A DNA stretch of 35,263 nucleotides from an uncultured Paracoccaceae bacterium (GTDB taxonomy: Bacteria; Pseudomonadota; Alphaproteobacteria; Rhodobacterales; Rhodobacteraceae): the NCBI GenBank assembly GCA_937944395.1, contig CALDYW010000053.1, forward strand, positions 1-35,263, given 5' to 3'. Positions 9,534-16,792 of the stretch are shown here, in pieces (within the stretch, counting starts at the first letter, position 1; each line of letters starts with the position of its first letter). A model generated the notes under the pieces. It searched no databases. It saw only the letters and a program-made list of their open reading frames with translations, and was not told the DNA's origin. The position numbers were made by a program, and so were the translations under genes.

Positions 9534-10577
9534 TTAACCCGCGCCCGCCTCGAGCCGGGCGGCAAGCTGCGCCAGGTCCGGGGGCAGGTCGGTGTGGAAG
9601 TGCAGCCGCGCGCCGGTCACCGGATGGACGAATCCCAGCGTGGCGGCGTGCAGCGCCTGGCGCGGAAAGGCGGCGGCCGCCTCGGCCGCCGCCGCGCCCA
9701 CCGCCGAAGCGGCCAGCCGCCGCCGCCCGCCGTAGACCGGATCGCCGATCAGGCCGTGACCGGCATGCGCCAGATGCACCCGGATCTGATGCGTCCGTCC
9801 GGTCTCGAGCCGGCATTCGACCAGCGCCGCGGCGGGCGGGCGGCCGAAGCTGCGCAGCACGCGGACCCGCGTCACCGCAGGACGACCGCCCGCGGGCAGG
9901 ACCGCCTGGCGCTGCCGGTCGGTCGGGTGGCGGCCGAGGCGCGTGGCGATCCGGATCGTCCCGCCGGGCTCGACCGTGACGCCGGGCAGTCCGCGCAGGC
10001 GCGGGTCGCCGGCGTCGGGAACGCCGTGGCAGAGCGCGAGGTAGCTCCGCTCGACGGCATGCGCCTCGAACTGGCGGGCAAGGCCGTGATGCGCGCGGTC
10101 GGAGAGGGCGACGACCAGAAGGCCCGAGGTGTCCTTGTCGATCCGGTGGACGATCCCGGGCCGCCGCGCGCCGCCGATGCCCGACAGCCGCGCCCCGAAC
10201 CGGTTCAGCAGGGCGTTGACCAGCGTGCCCGAGGCCGCTCCGGGGGCGGGATGCACGACCAGGCCGGCGGGCTTGTCGATGACCGCGAGATCGTCGTCCT
10301 CCCACAGCACGTCGAGCGCGATCGCCTCGGCTTGGTCGCGCGCCGGTGCCGGGGCGGGGACGGAGACGAGGATCTCCTCGCCCGCCGCGACGCGCGCCGA
10401 AGGGTCGGTGAGCGGGCTGCCGCCGCGGCTGACCCGGCCTTCGGCGATCAGCCGCGCGATCCGCGTGCGCGACAGGTCGGCTGCGGCTGGCAGGTCGCGC
10501 GAAAGCGCCCTATCAAGTCGCGGCGGCGGGTCGGCGCCGATCCGCACCGCGATCTGGCGCGAAGGTTCCTCGGTCAT
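9534..10577 (-). CDS. rluD: Ribosomal large subunit pseudouridine synthase, RluD/RluC family
   Basis: Isomerises uridines to pseudouridine in 23S rRNA. The 347-residue protein has an N-terminal S4-like RNA-binding domain (LSRTRIARLIAEGRV) and the RluA-family catalytic motif HRIDKDTSGLLV with the catalytic Asp. GRTHQIRVHLAHAGHGLIGDPVYGG completes the active site. The ATG shares bases with the start codon of the divergent gene on the other strand (cATg), so upstream sequence for each gene lies inside the other. GGTGGA lies about 7 bases upstream. RluD is a better guess than RluC because of the TDxQRQAV and DPVYGG pattern and its length. Confidence 0.9.
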   Translation of the reverse strand: MTEEPSRQIAVRIGADPPPRLDRALSRDLPAAADLSRTRIARLIAEGRVSRGGSPLTDPSARVAAGEEILVSVPAPAPARDQAEAIALDVLWEDDDLAVIDKPAGLVVHPAPGAASGTLVNALLNRFGARLSGIGGARRPGIVHRIDKDTSGLLVVALSDRAHHGLARQFEAHAVERSYLALCHGVPDAGDPRLRGLPGVTVEPGGTIRIATRLGRHPTDRQRQAVLPAGGRPAVTRVRVLRSFGRPPAAALVECRLETGRTHQIRVHLAHAGHGLIGDPVYGGRRRLAASAVGAAAAEAAAAFPRQALHAATLGFVHPVTGARLHFHTDLPPDLAQLAARLEAGAG

Positions 10578-10896
10578 GGACGGTCCACCGGGGCCCGAGG
10601 CCCCCCCTCCCGGCGATCTGCGTTTCCTCCGCCGGCTGGTGCTGGCCCTGACGGCGGTGATGATCGCCGGAATAGTGGCGATCGTCGTCCTGCTTGTCAT
10701 CCGCCTCGGGCCGGGCGCGGCGCCCGCGCCTGCCCTTCCCGAGCTTCCGGCCGGCCTGGTGCTGCCCGACGGCGCGGTGGCGCAGGCGGTGACCTTCGGC
10801 CCGGGATGGGTGGCGGTGGTGACCGCCGACCAGCGCATCCTTGTGTTCGACGCGGCCGAGGGGCGGCTGCGGCAGGCGCTGTCGCTCGCCCCCTGA
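10576..10896 (+). CDS. Small single-pass membrane protein (DUF6476-like)
   Basis: A 106-residue protein with a proline-rich cytoplasmic N-terminus, one strongly hydrophobic segment at about 26-47 (LVLALTAVMIAGIVAIVVLL) and an alanine- and proline-rich linker. A ~55-residue C-terminal domain follows, reading like two or three beta strands (GWVAVVTADQRILVFDAAEGRLR). Small proteins of this type beside rluD are common in Rhodobacterales and carry the label DUF6476 as I recall; no function is known. Start codon overlaps that of rluD on the opposite strand. Confidence 0.7.
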   Translation: MDGPPGPEAPPPGDLRFLRRLVLALTAVMIAGIVAIVVLLVIRLGPGAAPAPALPELPAGLVLPDGAVAQAVTFGPGWVAVVTADQRILVFDAAEGRLRQALSLAP

Positions 10897-10913
10897 GCCC
10901 GCCGGTCCTGCGG

Positions 10914-11660
10914 TCAGGGCACCCGCCCGGTCGTCAGCGCCGCCACCCAGTCGTCGGCCCCGGCCGCGCGGGCCAGCGCCACCATCGGCGCGGTCTCGTA
11001 GGGCACGGCGATCAGGGCCGCGGCCCAGCCCGCCGCCGTCCGTTCGAGGATCGCATAGCGGGCATCCGCCGCCCCGGTCTCGGCGCGCAGGGTCCGTGCC
11101 GGATCCCGCCGGTCGGCCCAGGCCGGCAGGCCGACCGATCCGGGATTGACCACCGGCCGCCCGTCGGCAAGGCGCAGCATCCGCGGCAGGTGGGTGTGGC
11201 CGCAGAGGAACCCCTCGGCATCGGGATGGCCGGCCGCCTCGGCCTCGATTCCGGACGCAGGGGCGGGCTCCAGCGCTCCGTCCGGGCCCGGCCGGTCGAG
11301 CCAGGGCGCGAGGTCGGAGGACGGCGTGCCGTGGCAGAGCAGCAGCCCCGCCACCGGCCGCGTTGCCGGAAGGCCGCGCAGCCAGTCGAGGTGCTCCGGG
11401 CGCAGCCGCGGGAACACGGGGGCCTCCCAGCTTCCCATCCGCTCAGGCGGCCGGTCGATCAGCGCGCGGTCATGGTTGCCGAGGACGCTCGGCAGCCCGA
11501 GCGCGACCAGCCGCTCGGCGGTGCCCGGGGCATCGAGCGGGCCCGAGAGGCTGTCGCCCAGGTTCACCGTCAGGTCGGCGCCGCGCCGGGCGATATCGGC
11601 CAGAACGGCGTCGAGCGCGGCGGAATTGCCGTGGATGTCCGAGATGACCGCGAGCCGCAT
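10914..11660 (-). CDS. YfcE/MJ0936-type metallophosphoesterase
   Basis: A 248-residue calcineurin-like phosphoesterase. Metal-binding motifs in order: SDIHGN, GDSLSGP, GNHD, CHGTP and GHTHLP, with NPGSVGLP near the C-terminus. This is the arrangement of the small phosphodiesterase family that includes YfcE and MJ0936. The start at MRLAVISDIHGN has GAAGGGG upstream; a 13-residue arginine-rich extension in frame has none. It is separated from the aldolase operon by 156 bp and is probably not part of it. Physiological substrate not predictable. Confidence 0.85.
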   Translation of the reverse strand: MRLAVISDIHGNSAALDAVLADIARRGADLTVNLGDSLSGPLDAPGTAERLVALGLPSVLGNHDRALIDRPPERMGSWEAPVFPRLRPEHLDWLRGLPATRPVAGLLLCHGTPSSDLAPWLDRPGPDGALEPAPASGIEAEAAGHPDAEGFLCGHTHLPRMLRLADGRPVVNPGSVGLPAWADRRDPARTLRAETGAADARYAILERTAAGWAAALIAVPYETAPMVALARAAGADDWVAALTTGRVP

Positions 11661-11780
11661 CCGCCCCTTCCCGCGCCGCCTGCGCCGATGCCGCGGCACG
11701 GGCCCTTCGTGCCGCAGTTCCGGGTCCGTCGCAAGCGCACCCGGACCGACGGGACGCGCGGGAAGAGCGCGGGCGAACCG

Positions 11781-11797
11781 GGGCCGGCGGCCGGCCC
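11781..11797. terminator. GC hairpin downstream of the iolCB-aldolase operon
   Basis: GGGCCGG-CGG-CCGGCCC is a perfect 7-bp inverted repeat 20 bp past the aldolase stop (minus strand), in the 156-bp gap before the metallophosphoesterase gene. The surrounding sequence is so G/C-rich that chance is a real possibility. Confidence 0.25.
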
Positions 11798-11816
11798 GGC
11801 CCCCCCCACCGGCCGG

Positions 11817-12656
11817 TCAGGCACGGCCCGACGAGCCCAGCCCGCGCAGCACCAGCCGCGTCGCCTCCCGCAGCGGTGCCTCGGTCTCGCGCAGAAGGGC
11901 GATGCGGTCGAACCGATGCGGATCGGCCGCGAGCGCCGCGCGCAGCGCCGCGCCGAAGACCCGGCGCAGTTCGGTGCCGATGTTGACCTTGCAGATGCGG
12001 CTGTCGCGTGCGAGCCGCGCCCGCTGCGCCGGCGGCACGCCCGACCCGCCGTGGATGACCAGCGGCCCCCGCGTCGCCGCCTCGATCGCCGCAAGGTGCG
12101 CCTCGTCGATCGGCAGGTCGGCCGCGGAGCGCAGGTGCAGGTTGCCGACCGAGACGGCCAGCGCATCCACCCCGGTCTCGCGCTCGAACCGGCCGGCCTC
12201 GGCCGGGTCGGTGCCCTGCGACGGCTTCCCGCCCGCATGGCCGACGACGCCGATCTCGCCCTCGCAGCAGACGCCCGCGGCATGGGCGAGCGCGGCGACC
12301 GCGGCGGTTGCGGCGATGTTCTGCTCGAGCGGCAGCGCCGAGCCGTCGAACATGACGGAGGTGAACCCGTGGTCGATGGCCGCGCGGCATTCCTCGGGCG
12401 AGCGGCCGTGATCGAGGTGCACCACCACCGGCACAACGACGCTTTCGGCAAGGTGCCGCAGCATCGGCCCGAGCACGGCGAGCGGCGTATGGTCGCGGCA
12501 GCCGGGCCCGGCCTGAAGGATCACCGGCGCGCCCTCGGCCTCGGCCGCCTGCGCATAGGCGCGTGCGTCCTCCCAGCCCAGGCAGACCAGCCCCGCGACC
12601 GCGTAGCCGTCGCGCAGCGCCGGGGTCAGCACCTGCGACAGGGTGGCCAGCGTCAT
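11817..12656 (-). CDS. iolJ: Class II aldolase, probable 6-phospho-5-dehydro-2-deoxy-D-gluconate aldolase
   Basis: A 279-residue zinc-dependent ketose-bisphosphate aldolase. The metal and catalytic block HLDHG is at 80-84 (Asp82, His83), followed by CEGEIGVVG, the GNLHLRS segment, IHGGSGVP and the phosphate-binding NIGTELRR. In this family the sequence alone fits fructose-bisphosphate, tagatose-bisphosphate or inositol-pathway substrates. The IolJ role (splitting 6-phospho-5-keto-2-deoxygluconate into dihydroxyacetone phosphate and malonic semialdehyde) is inferred from the upstream iolC and iolB, with which it shares a 4-bp ATGA overlap. In many Proteobacteria that step is done by an IolC-fused domain (DUF2090); here a separate class II enzyme is used. 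Confidence 0.8.
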   Translation of the reverse strand: MTLATLSQVLTPALRDGYAVAGLVCLGWEDARAYAQAAEAEGAPVILQAGPGCRDHTPLAVLGPMLRHLAESVVVPVVVHLDHGRSPEECRAAIDHGFTSVMFDGSALPLEQNIAATAAVAALAHAAGVCCEGEIGVVGHAGGKPSQGTDPAEAGRFERETGVDALAVSVGNLHLRSAADLPIDEAHLAAIEAATRGPLVIHGGSGVPPAQRARLARDSRICKVNIGTELRRVFGAALRAALAADPHRFDRIALLRETEAPLREATRLVLRGLGSSGRA

Positions 12657-13495
12657 CGGAACTTCGCCACCATGTCCATGATGCCCGGGATCGTGTGGAG
12701 CTGGTCGGCGTGGGCCGGCTGGAAGTACTGGATCAGGCTGCGCTGCGACAGCCCGCCGAGGATGGTGAAGTAGTACATCTCGTAGCCCGGCAGCACGCAG
12801 CAGGGGTGATAGCCGCGGTCGATCAGCACCGTCGATCCGTTCACGACGTGATAGGCCTCGCCGGGCGCGTCCTCGGCGCGCTGCAGCATCTGCAGGCCCG
12901 AGCCGTGGCCGGGGCGGAAGCGGAATTTGTAGGTCTCGTCATGGCGGGTCTCGACCGGCGGTCGGTCGGTGTCGTGCTTGTGCGAGGGAAAGCCCGACCA
13001 TCCGCCCGCGCCCACGGTGAACAGCTCCGACACCAGCAGGCGCCCCACCCGCCCGTGATATTTCGTCCCGAGGATGTGCTTGATCTTGCGGTGCGTCTTG
13101 GTGTCGTCCGAGCCGTACTGGACGATGTCGAGATCGCCCGCGCGGACCGCGAAGGGGTCCAGCGTCCGGTCGAACCGCGCCCCGGCGACGAAGACCTCGG
13201 CGGCCGCGCTCCGGCAGGTCAGACGGGCGGCAGCGCCGGCGGGGACATAGACGCCTTCCGGCTCGCCGTCCCAGACGTCGCGGACGCGGTTGCCGATGTC
13301 CTCGAAGGCCAGTCCCCCGACGTCCACCGTCACGGTGCCGGTGGCGGGGACGACGCAGGTCTCGTAACCGGGAACGCGGTAGTCGAAGGTCTCGCCCTGA
13401 CCGAGGCGCACGATGTTGAAATAGTTGAGCGGCACCAGCGGATGGTCGGCATCGACGATCGGGCGGTTGCGGTTGTCGTGCGGCGGGATGTGCAT
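12653..13495 (-). CDS. iolB: 5-deoxy-glucuronate isomerase
   Basis: Converts 5-deoxy-glucuronate to 5-keto-2-deoxygluconate in inositol catabolism. The 280-residue bicupin carries the metal site FPSHKHD (His172, His174) followed by RHDETYKF (Glu187) and a later His in DRGYHPCC. The PGYEMYYF and SLIQYFQPAHA segments near the end are typical of IolB. The ATG is preceded by GGACAGGAGGACGG. It lies between iolC (20-bp gap) and the aldolase (4-bp overlap). The N-terminal cupin is more divergent than the second, as usual for the family. Confidence 0.95.
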   Translation of the reverse strand: MHIPPHDNRNRPIVDADHPLVPLNYFNIVRLGQGETFDYRVPGYETCVVPATGTVTVDVGGLAFEDIGNRVRDVWDGEPEGVYVPAGAAARLTCRSAAAEVFVAGARFDRTLDPFAVRAGDLDIVQYGSDDTKTHRKIKHILGTKYHGRVGRLLVSELFTVGAGGWSGFPSHKHDTDRPPVETRHDETYKFRFRPGHGSGLQMLQRAEDAPGEAYHVVNGSTVLIDRGYHPCCVLPGYEMYYFTILGGLSQRSLIQYFQPAHADQLHTIPGIMDMVAKFR

Positions 13496-13515
13496 CTGTG
13501 CCGTCCTCCTGTCCC

Positions 13516-14496
13516 TCAGCTGCGATCAGGCGCCGGGCCGCGGGCCAGGAGCGCGTCGATCTCGCCGGTCGTCGGCATGGCCGGTGCGCAGCCGACCCGG
13601 CCGACCACGATGGCGGCCGCGGCCGAGCCGCGGCGCACCGCCGCCTCGGGCTCCTGACCGGCGGCCAGCCCCGCGATCAGTCCGCCGAGAAAGGCATCGC
13701 CCGCCCCGGTGGGCTTGAGCGCGCGGGTCGGATAGGTGCCGGTGCGGAACTCGGCCCCGCCCGCGAAGGTGATCGCGCCGCGCTCGCCCATCTTGTGGAC
13801 GACGACCGCCGCGCCGCGGTCGGCGAGGTCGCGGGCGCGTGCCAGCCCGTCGCCGCCGGCGCCCGCAAGCACGCCGAACTCGAGGTCGTTGCCCGCGACG
13901 ACCTCGCAGAGCGCCGCCGCTTCGGCGCAGACCGCGCCGGCCTCGGCCTCCGAAGTCCAGGAATAGGGCCGGTAGTCGATGTCGAGGATGCGCACGAGCC
14001 CCGCGGCGCCGGCGGCCGCCAGCGCGGCAAGGGTGGCGCCGCGCGAGGGTTCGGCGGCCAGCGCGGTGCCGGTCACGGCAAGGGCCGACCAGGCGTTCCA
14101 GTCCACCGCCGCCACATCCGCTTTGCAGAGCGCGAGGTCGGCCGCGCCGTTGCGGTAGATCACCGACTGGCAGTCCTCGAGCCGCGTCTCGACCAGGGCG
14201 AGCGAGGTTCGGCGGTCCCCGCCGACCACGCGCACATGCCGCCGGTCGATGCCGTGACGGTCGAGTTCCGCAAGGCAGAAGGCGCCCACGGCATCGTCCG
14301 ACACGCAGGAGAGCAGCCCAGCGCCGATCCCCTGCCGGCGGAGGGCGACCGCGACATTGGCCGACGAGCCGCCGAGACAGGCGAAGAACCGCGCGGCCTG
14401 CACGGTGCGCGTGCCCGGCGGATCGGCGTAGAGGTCCATCCCGGCCCGACCGAGGACGAGCACGGGGGCGCGCGCGAGGCGACGGAAGTCCGCCAT
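13516..14496 (-). CDS. iolC: 5-dehydro-2-deoxygluconokinase
   Basis: PfkB-family sugar kinase phosphorylating 5-keto-2-deoxygluconate, the substrate produced by IolB. The 326-residue protein has the N-terminal GGSSANVAVALRRQG (42-56), a lid region, IYRNGAADLAL, and the C-terminal signature KPTGAGDAFLGGLIAGL with the catalytic Asp. It lacks the extra C-terminal aldolase-like domain (DUF2090) fused to many proteobacterial IolC proteins, which fits the separate aldolase downstream. The ATG at 14496 has only a weak ribosome site and overlaps the stop of a 49-codon upstream open frame (TGATG), so it may depend on coupled translation. Confidence 0.93.
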   Translation of the reverse strand: MADFRRLARAPVLVLGRAGMDLYADPPGTRTVQAARFFACLGGSSANVAVALRRQGIGAGLLSCVSDDAVGAFCLAELDRHGIDRRHVRVVGGDRRTSLALVETRLEDCQSVIYRNGAADLALCKADVAAVDWNAWSALAVTGTALAAEPSRGATLAALAAAGAAGLVRILDIDYRPYSWTSEAEAGAVCAEAAALCEVVAGNDLEFGVLAGAGGDGLARARDLADRGAAVVVHKMGERGAITFAGGAEFRTGTYPTRALKPTGAGDAFLGGLIAGLAAGQEPEAAVRRGSAAAAIVVGRVGCAPAMPTTGEIDALLARGPAPDRS

Positions 14497-14645
14497 CAGG
14501 CCCCGAGCCCCGGGCGGCGGGCGGCACCCGCCGCCGCGGGTGCCGGGCCGCGCGCGTGCCCCGCGCGGCCGGTGCCGCGACCCTGCTGCCTCCGGCGGGC
14601 CCTCCGGGCCGGGATCGGCCCGATCCACGCGGCAGCGGATGCCAT
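14496..14645 (-). CDS. Putative 49-codon leader ORF coupled to iolC
   Basis: An ATG at 14645 is preceded by AAAGGAG with a 9-base spacing, the best ribosome binding site in this intergenic region. The frame runs 49 codons (Ala-, Arg- and Gly-rich, with one RRARRRQQGRG basic stretch) and its TGA shares a base with the iolC ATG (TGATG). No homology is recognisable and the composition is what random GC-rich DNA would give. The evidence is the initiation site and the exact coupling geometry. It could be a translated leader peptide that delivers ribosomes to iolC, or an artefact. Confidence 0.35.
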   Translation of the reverse strand: MASAAAWIGPIPARRARRRQQGRGTGRAGHARGPAPAAAGAARRPGLGA

Positions 14646-14700
14646 GCCGTGTTTCTCCTTTCCTCTGTCCGGGGGCGGGACTTGCGGTTCTTCCCGGCCG

Positions 14701-14728
14701 AGGATAACAGGTATGAAACCGGTTGCAA
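14701..14728 (-). promoter_or_regulatory. Candidate promoter of the iolC-iolB-aldolase operon
   Basis: On the minus strand TTGCAA (14728-14723) and TATCCT (14706-14701) are 16 bp apart. The -35 element lies within the LacI-type operator, so bound repressor would block it. The predicted start of transcription is about 50 nt before the leader ORF. Confidence 0.4.
14714..14727. promoter_or_regulatory. LacI-family operator between the two inositol operons
   Basis: TGAAACCGGTTGCA matches the LacI/GalR-family consensus TGNAANCGNTTNCA at every fixed position, centred on the usual CG step. It lies in the 261-bp gap between divergent iolC and the Gfo/Idh gene at 14758. It overlaps the leftward promoter and sits just downstream of a weaker rightward -10 candidate (TAACAG, 14705-14710; TTGCGG at 14682). 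The regulator is likely the LacI protein encoded at 18098 at the end of the rightward operon; a single site could repress both directions. Confidence 0.75.
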
Positions 14729-14757
14729 CGACACGCGGTGCCCCGCGGAGGATCAAC

Positions 14758-15873
14758 ATGCGCGCGCTCGGAGTGGGCATCGTCGGGGGGGGCTACATGG
14801 GCAAGGCCCATGCCGTTGCCATGGCCGCGGTGGGGGCGGTGTTCGACACCGCGCTGCGGCCGCGCCTCGAGGTGATCTGCGCCGCGACCCCCGCCTCGGC
14901 CGAACGCTACCGGGCGGCCTACGGCTTCGCGCGGGCGACCGCCGACTGGCAGGAGCTCGTGGCCGATCCGGCGGTGGAGGCCGTGGTCGTGGCGACACCG
15001 CAGGCGCTGCACCGCGAGATCGTGCTGGCCGCCGTCGCGCTGGGCAAGCCGGTCTTCTGCGAGAAGCCCCTGGGCCTGTCGTTCGAGGAAAGCCGCGAGA
15101 TGGCGGATGCGGCCGAGGCGGCGGGGGTCGCCAACATGGTCGGTTTCAACTACGTCCGCACGCCCGCCACGCAGTTCGCGCGTCGGCTGATCGCCGAGGG
15201 CGCGATCGGCACGCCCACCTGGTTCCGCGGCGAGCACACCGAGGACTTCCTCGCCGACCCCCGAAGCCCCGCGACCTGGCGGACGCGCGGGGCGGCGAAC
15301 GGCACGCTGGGCGACCTCGCCCCGCACATGGTCAACTGCGCGCTGGCGCTGCTCGGGCCGATCGCCGAGGTCTCCTCCGAGATCGAGACCGTCCATGCGC
15401 TGCGGCCGGGCGCCTCTGGAACCGAGCCGGTGACCAACGACGATCAGGCGCAGATGATGTGCCGCTTCGCCTCGGGGATCATGGGTCACCTGTTCTTCAG
15501 CCGGATCGCGACCGGGCGGAAGATGGGCTATGCCTACGAGGTGCACGGGACGGCCGGGGCGATCCGCTTCGACCAGGAGGACCAGAACACGCTCTGGCTC
15601 TACCGGTCCGAAGGGCCGGCGGCGACGCGCGGCTTCTCGCGGATCCTCGCCGGGCCCGAGCATCCCGATTACCTGCCGTTCTGCCAGGGGCCGGGTCACG
15701 GCACCGGCTATCAGGACCAGATCATCATCGAGGCGCGCGACTTCCTGCGCGCGATCGAGACCGGCACCCCGGTCTGGCCGACCTTCCGCGACGGGGCCGC
15801 GGTGAACGCGGTGATCGCGGCGGCGCGCCGGTCGGCGGAGGGCCGCCGCTGGGCCGCGGTTCCGCAGGTCTGA
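14758..15873 (+). CDS. Gfo/Idh/MocA oxidoreductase, probable inositol-type dehydrogenase (first)
   Basis: A 371-residue NAD(P)-dependent dehydrogenase. The Rossmann motif GIVGGGYMGKAHA is at the N-terminus, the family's catalytic-lysine block CEKPLG follows near residue 100, then NMVGFNYVRTPA and the second-domain active-site region DLAPHMVNCAL (Asp and His). It would oxidise or epimerise an inositol or related polyol, consistent with IolG, but the subfamily is not certain. The ATG has GCGGAGGA upstream. It leads the rightward operon 30 bp after the LacI operator, and the next gene follows after 13 bp. Confidence 0.85.
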   Translation: MRALGVGIVGGGYMGKAHAVAMAAVGAVFDTALRPRLEVICAATPASAERYRAAYGFARATADWQELVADPAVEAVVVATPQALHREIVLAAVALGKPVFCEKPLGLSFEESREMADAAEAAGVANMVGFNYVRTPATQFARRLIAEGAIGTPTWFRGEHTEDFLADPRSPATWRTRGAANGTLGDLAPHMVNCALALLGPIAEVSSEIETVHALRPGASGTEPVTNDDQAQMMCRFASGIMGHLFFSRIATGRKMGYAYEVHGTAGAIRFDQEDQNTLWLYRSEGPAATRGFSRILAGPEHPDYLPFCQGPGHGTGYQDQIIIEARDFLRAIETGTPVWPTFRDGAAVNAVIAAARRSAEGRRWAAVPQV

Positions 15874-15886
15874 GGGAGGGGCGGGG

Positions 15887-16780
15887 ATGACCATCCGCAT
15901 CGCCAATGCGCCCTGCTCCTGGGGGGTCGAGTTCGCCGACGACCCGCGCAACCCGCCCTGGCGCCGGGTGCTCGCGGAATGCGCCGCGGCCGGTTACGCC
16001 GGCATCGAGCTCGGCCCGGTGGGCTACATGCCCGAGGATCCCGCCCTGCTGGGCGCGCTACTGGCCGAACACGGGCTGACGCTGGTCGGCGGGGTGGTGT
16101 TCCAGCCGTTCCACGATCCCGCGATGTGGGACGCCGTGCAGCAGGCCGCGCGGCGCACCTGCCGCGCGCTCTCGGCGCACGGGGCGCGGCACCTCGTCAT
16201 CATCGATTCGATCTCGCCGCGGCGGGCGGCGACCGCCGGACGCCCCGCCGAGGCCGAACAGATGGACGCCGCCGAGTGGTCCGCCTTCCGCGACCGCATC
16301 GCCGCCGTCGCCCGGATGGCCGCCGAGGGATACGGGCTGACCGCCAGTATCCACGCGCATGCGGCGGGGTTTCTGGACTTCGAGCCCGAGCTCGAGCGCC
16401 TGCTCGACGAGGTGGACCCGGCCGTGCTCGGCATCTGCCTCGATACCGGCCACCATTCCTACGCCGGCTACGACCCCGTCGCCTTCCTGCGCCGGCACAT
16501 CGACCGCATCCGCTATCTGCACTTCAAGGACATCGACCCGGCGGTGAAGGCGCGCGCGGTGGCCGAGCGCACCGGCTTCTACGAGGCCTGCGGTCAGGGC
16601 ATCTTCTGCAACCTCGGGCGCGGCGAGGTGGACTTTCCCGCGGTGCGGCAGGTCCTGCTCGAGGCCCGGTTCGACGGCTGGTGCACGGTCGAGCAGGACT
16701 GCGATCCGCAGCTCAAGGTGCGGCCGGCCGACGATGCCCGGGCCAACCGCAAATACCTCCGACACATCGGGTTCGACTAG
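15887..16780 (+). CDS. Sugar phosphate isomerase/epimerase-type TIM barrel, IolE-like inosose dehydratase
   Basis: A 297-residue xylose-isomerase-like TIM barrel. The opening MTIRIANAPCSWGVEF resembles IolE (2-keto-myo-inositol dehydratase), as do the repeated metal-site blocks ELGPVGYMPED, SIHAHAAGFLD, GICLDTGHHSYAG and RYLHFKDID, and the ending GWCTVEQDCDP. GAGGGGCGGGG precedes the ATG. It lies between two Gfo/Idh dehydrogenase genes with 13- and 12-bp gaps. IolH, IolI or an epimerase remain possible; with iolB and iolC opposite, the dehydratase is the role otherwise missing. Confidence 0.75.
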   Translation: MTIRIANAPCSWGVEFADDPRNPPWRRVLAECAAAGYAGIELGPVGYMPEDPALLGALLAEHGLTLVGGVVFQPFHDPAMWDAVQQAARRTCRALSAHGARHLVIIDSISPRRAATAGRPAEAEQMDAAEWSAFRDRIAAVARMAAEGYGLTASIHAHAAGFLDFEPELERLLDEVDPAVLGICLDTGHHSYAGYDPVAFLRRHIDRIRYLHFKDIDPAVKARAVAERTGFYEACGQGIFCNLGRGEVDFPAVRQVLLEARFDGWCTVEQDCDPQLKVRPADDARANRKYLRHIGFD

Positions 16781-16792
16781 GATGGGCGTTTC

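Noticed and set aside
9367-10305. Upstream extension of the rpoH frame by about 313 codons
   Set aside because: It crosses the rpoH promoter and overlaps rluD in another frame. The ATG at 9366 has a strong ribosome site and a family-typical N-terminus.
9498-12773. A 1091-codon plus-strand open frame across rluD, the metallophosphoesterase and the aldolase
   Set aside because: It runs antisense to several certain genes and its sequence is low-complexity; it stays open only because stop codons are rare at this GC content.
13516-15951. An 811-codon minus-strand frame that contains iolC and continues over the Gfo/Idh gene
   Set aside because: Only its last 326 codons are IolC. The upstream part is antisense to the dehydrogenase, crosses the promoter and operator region, and has no homology.
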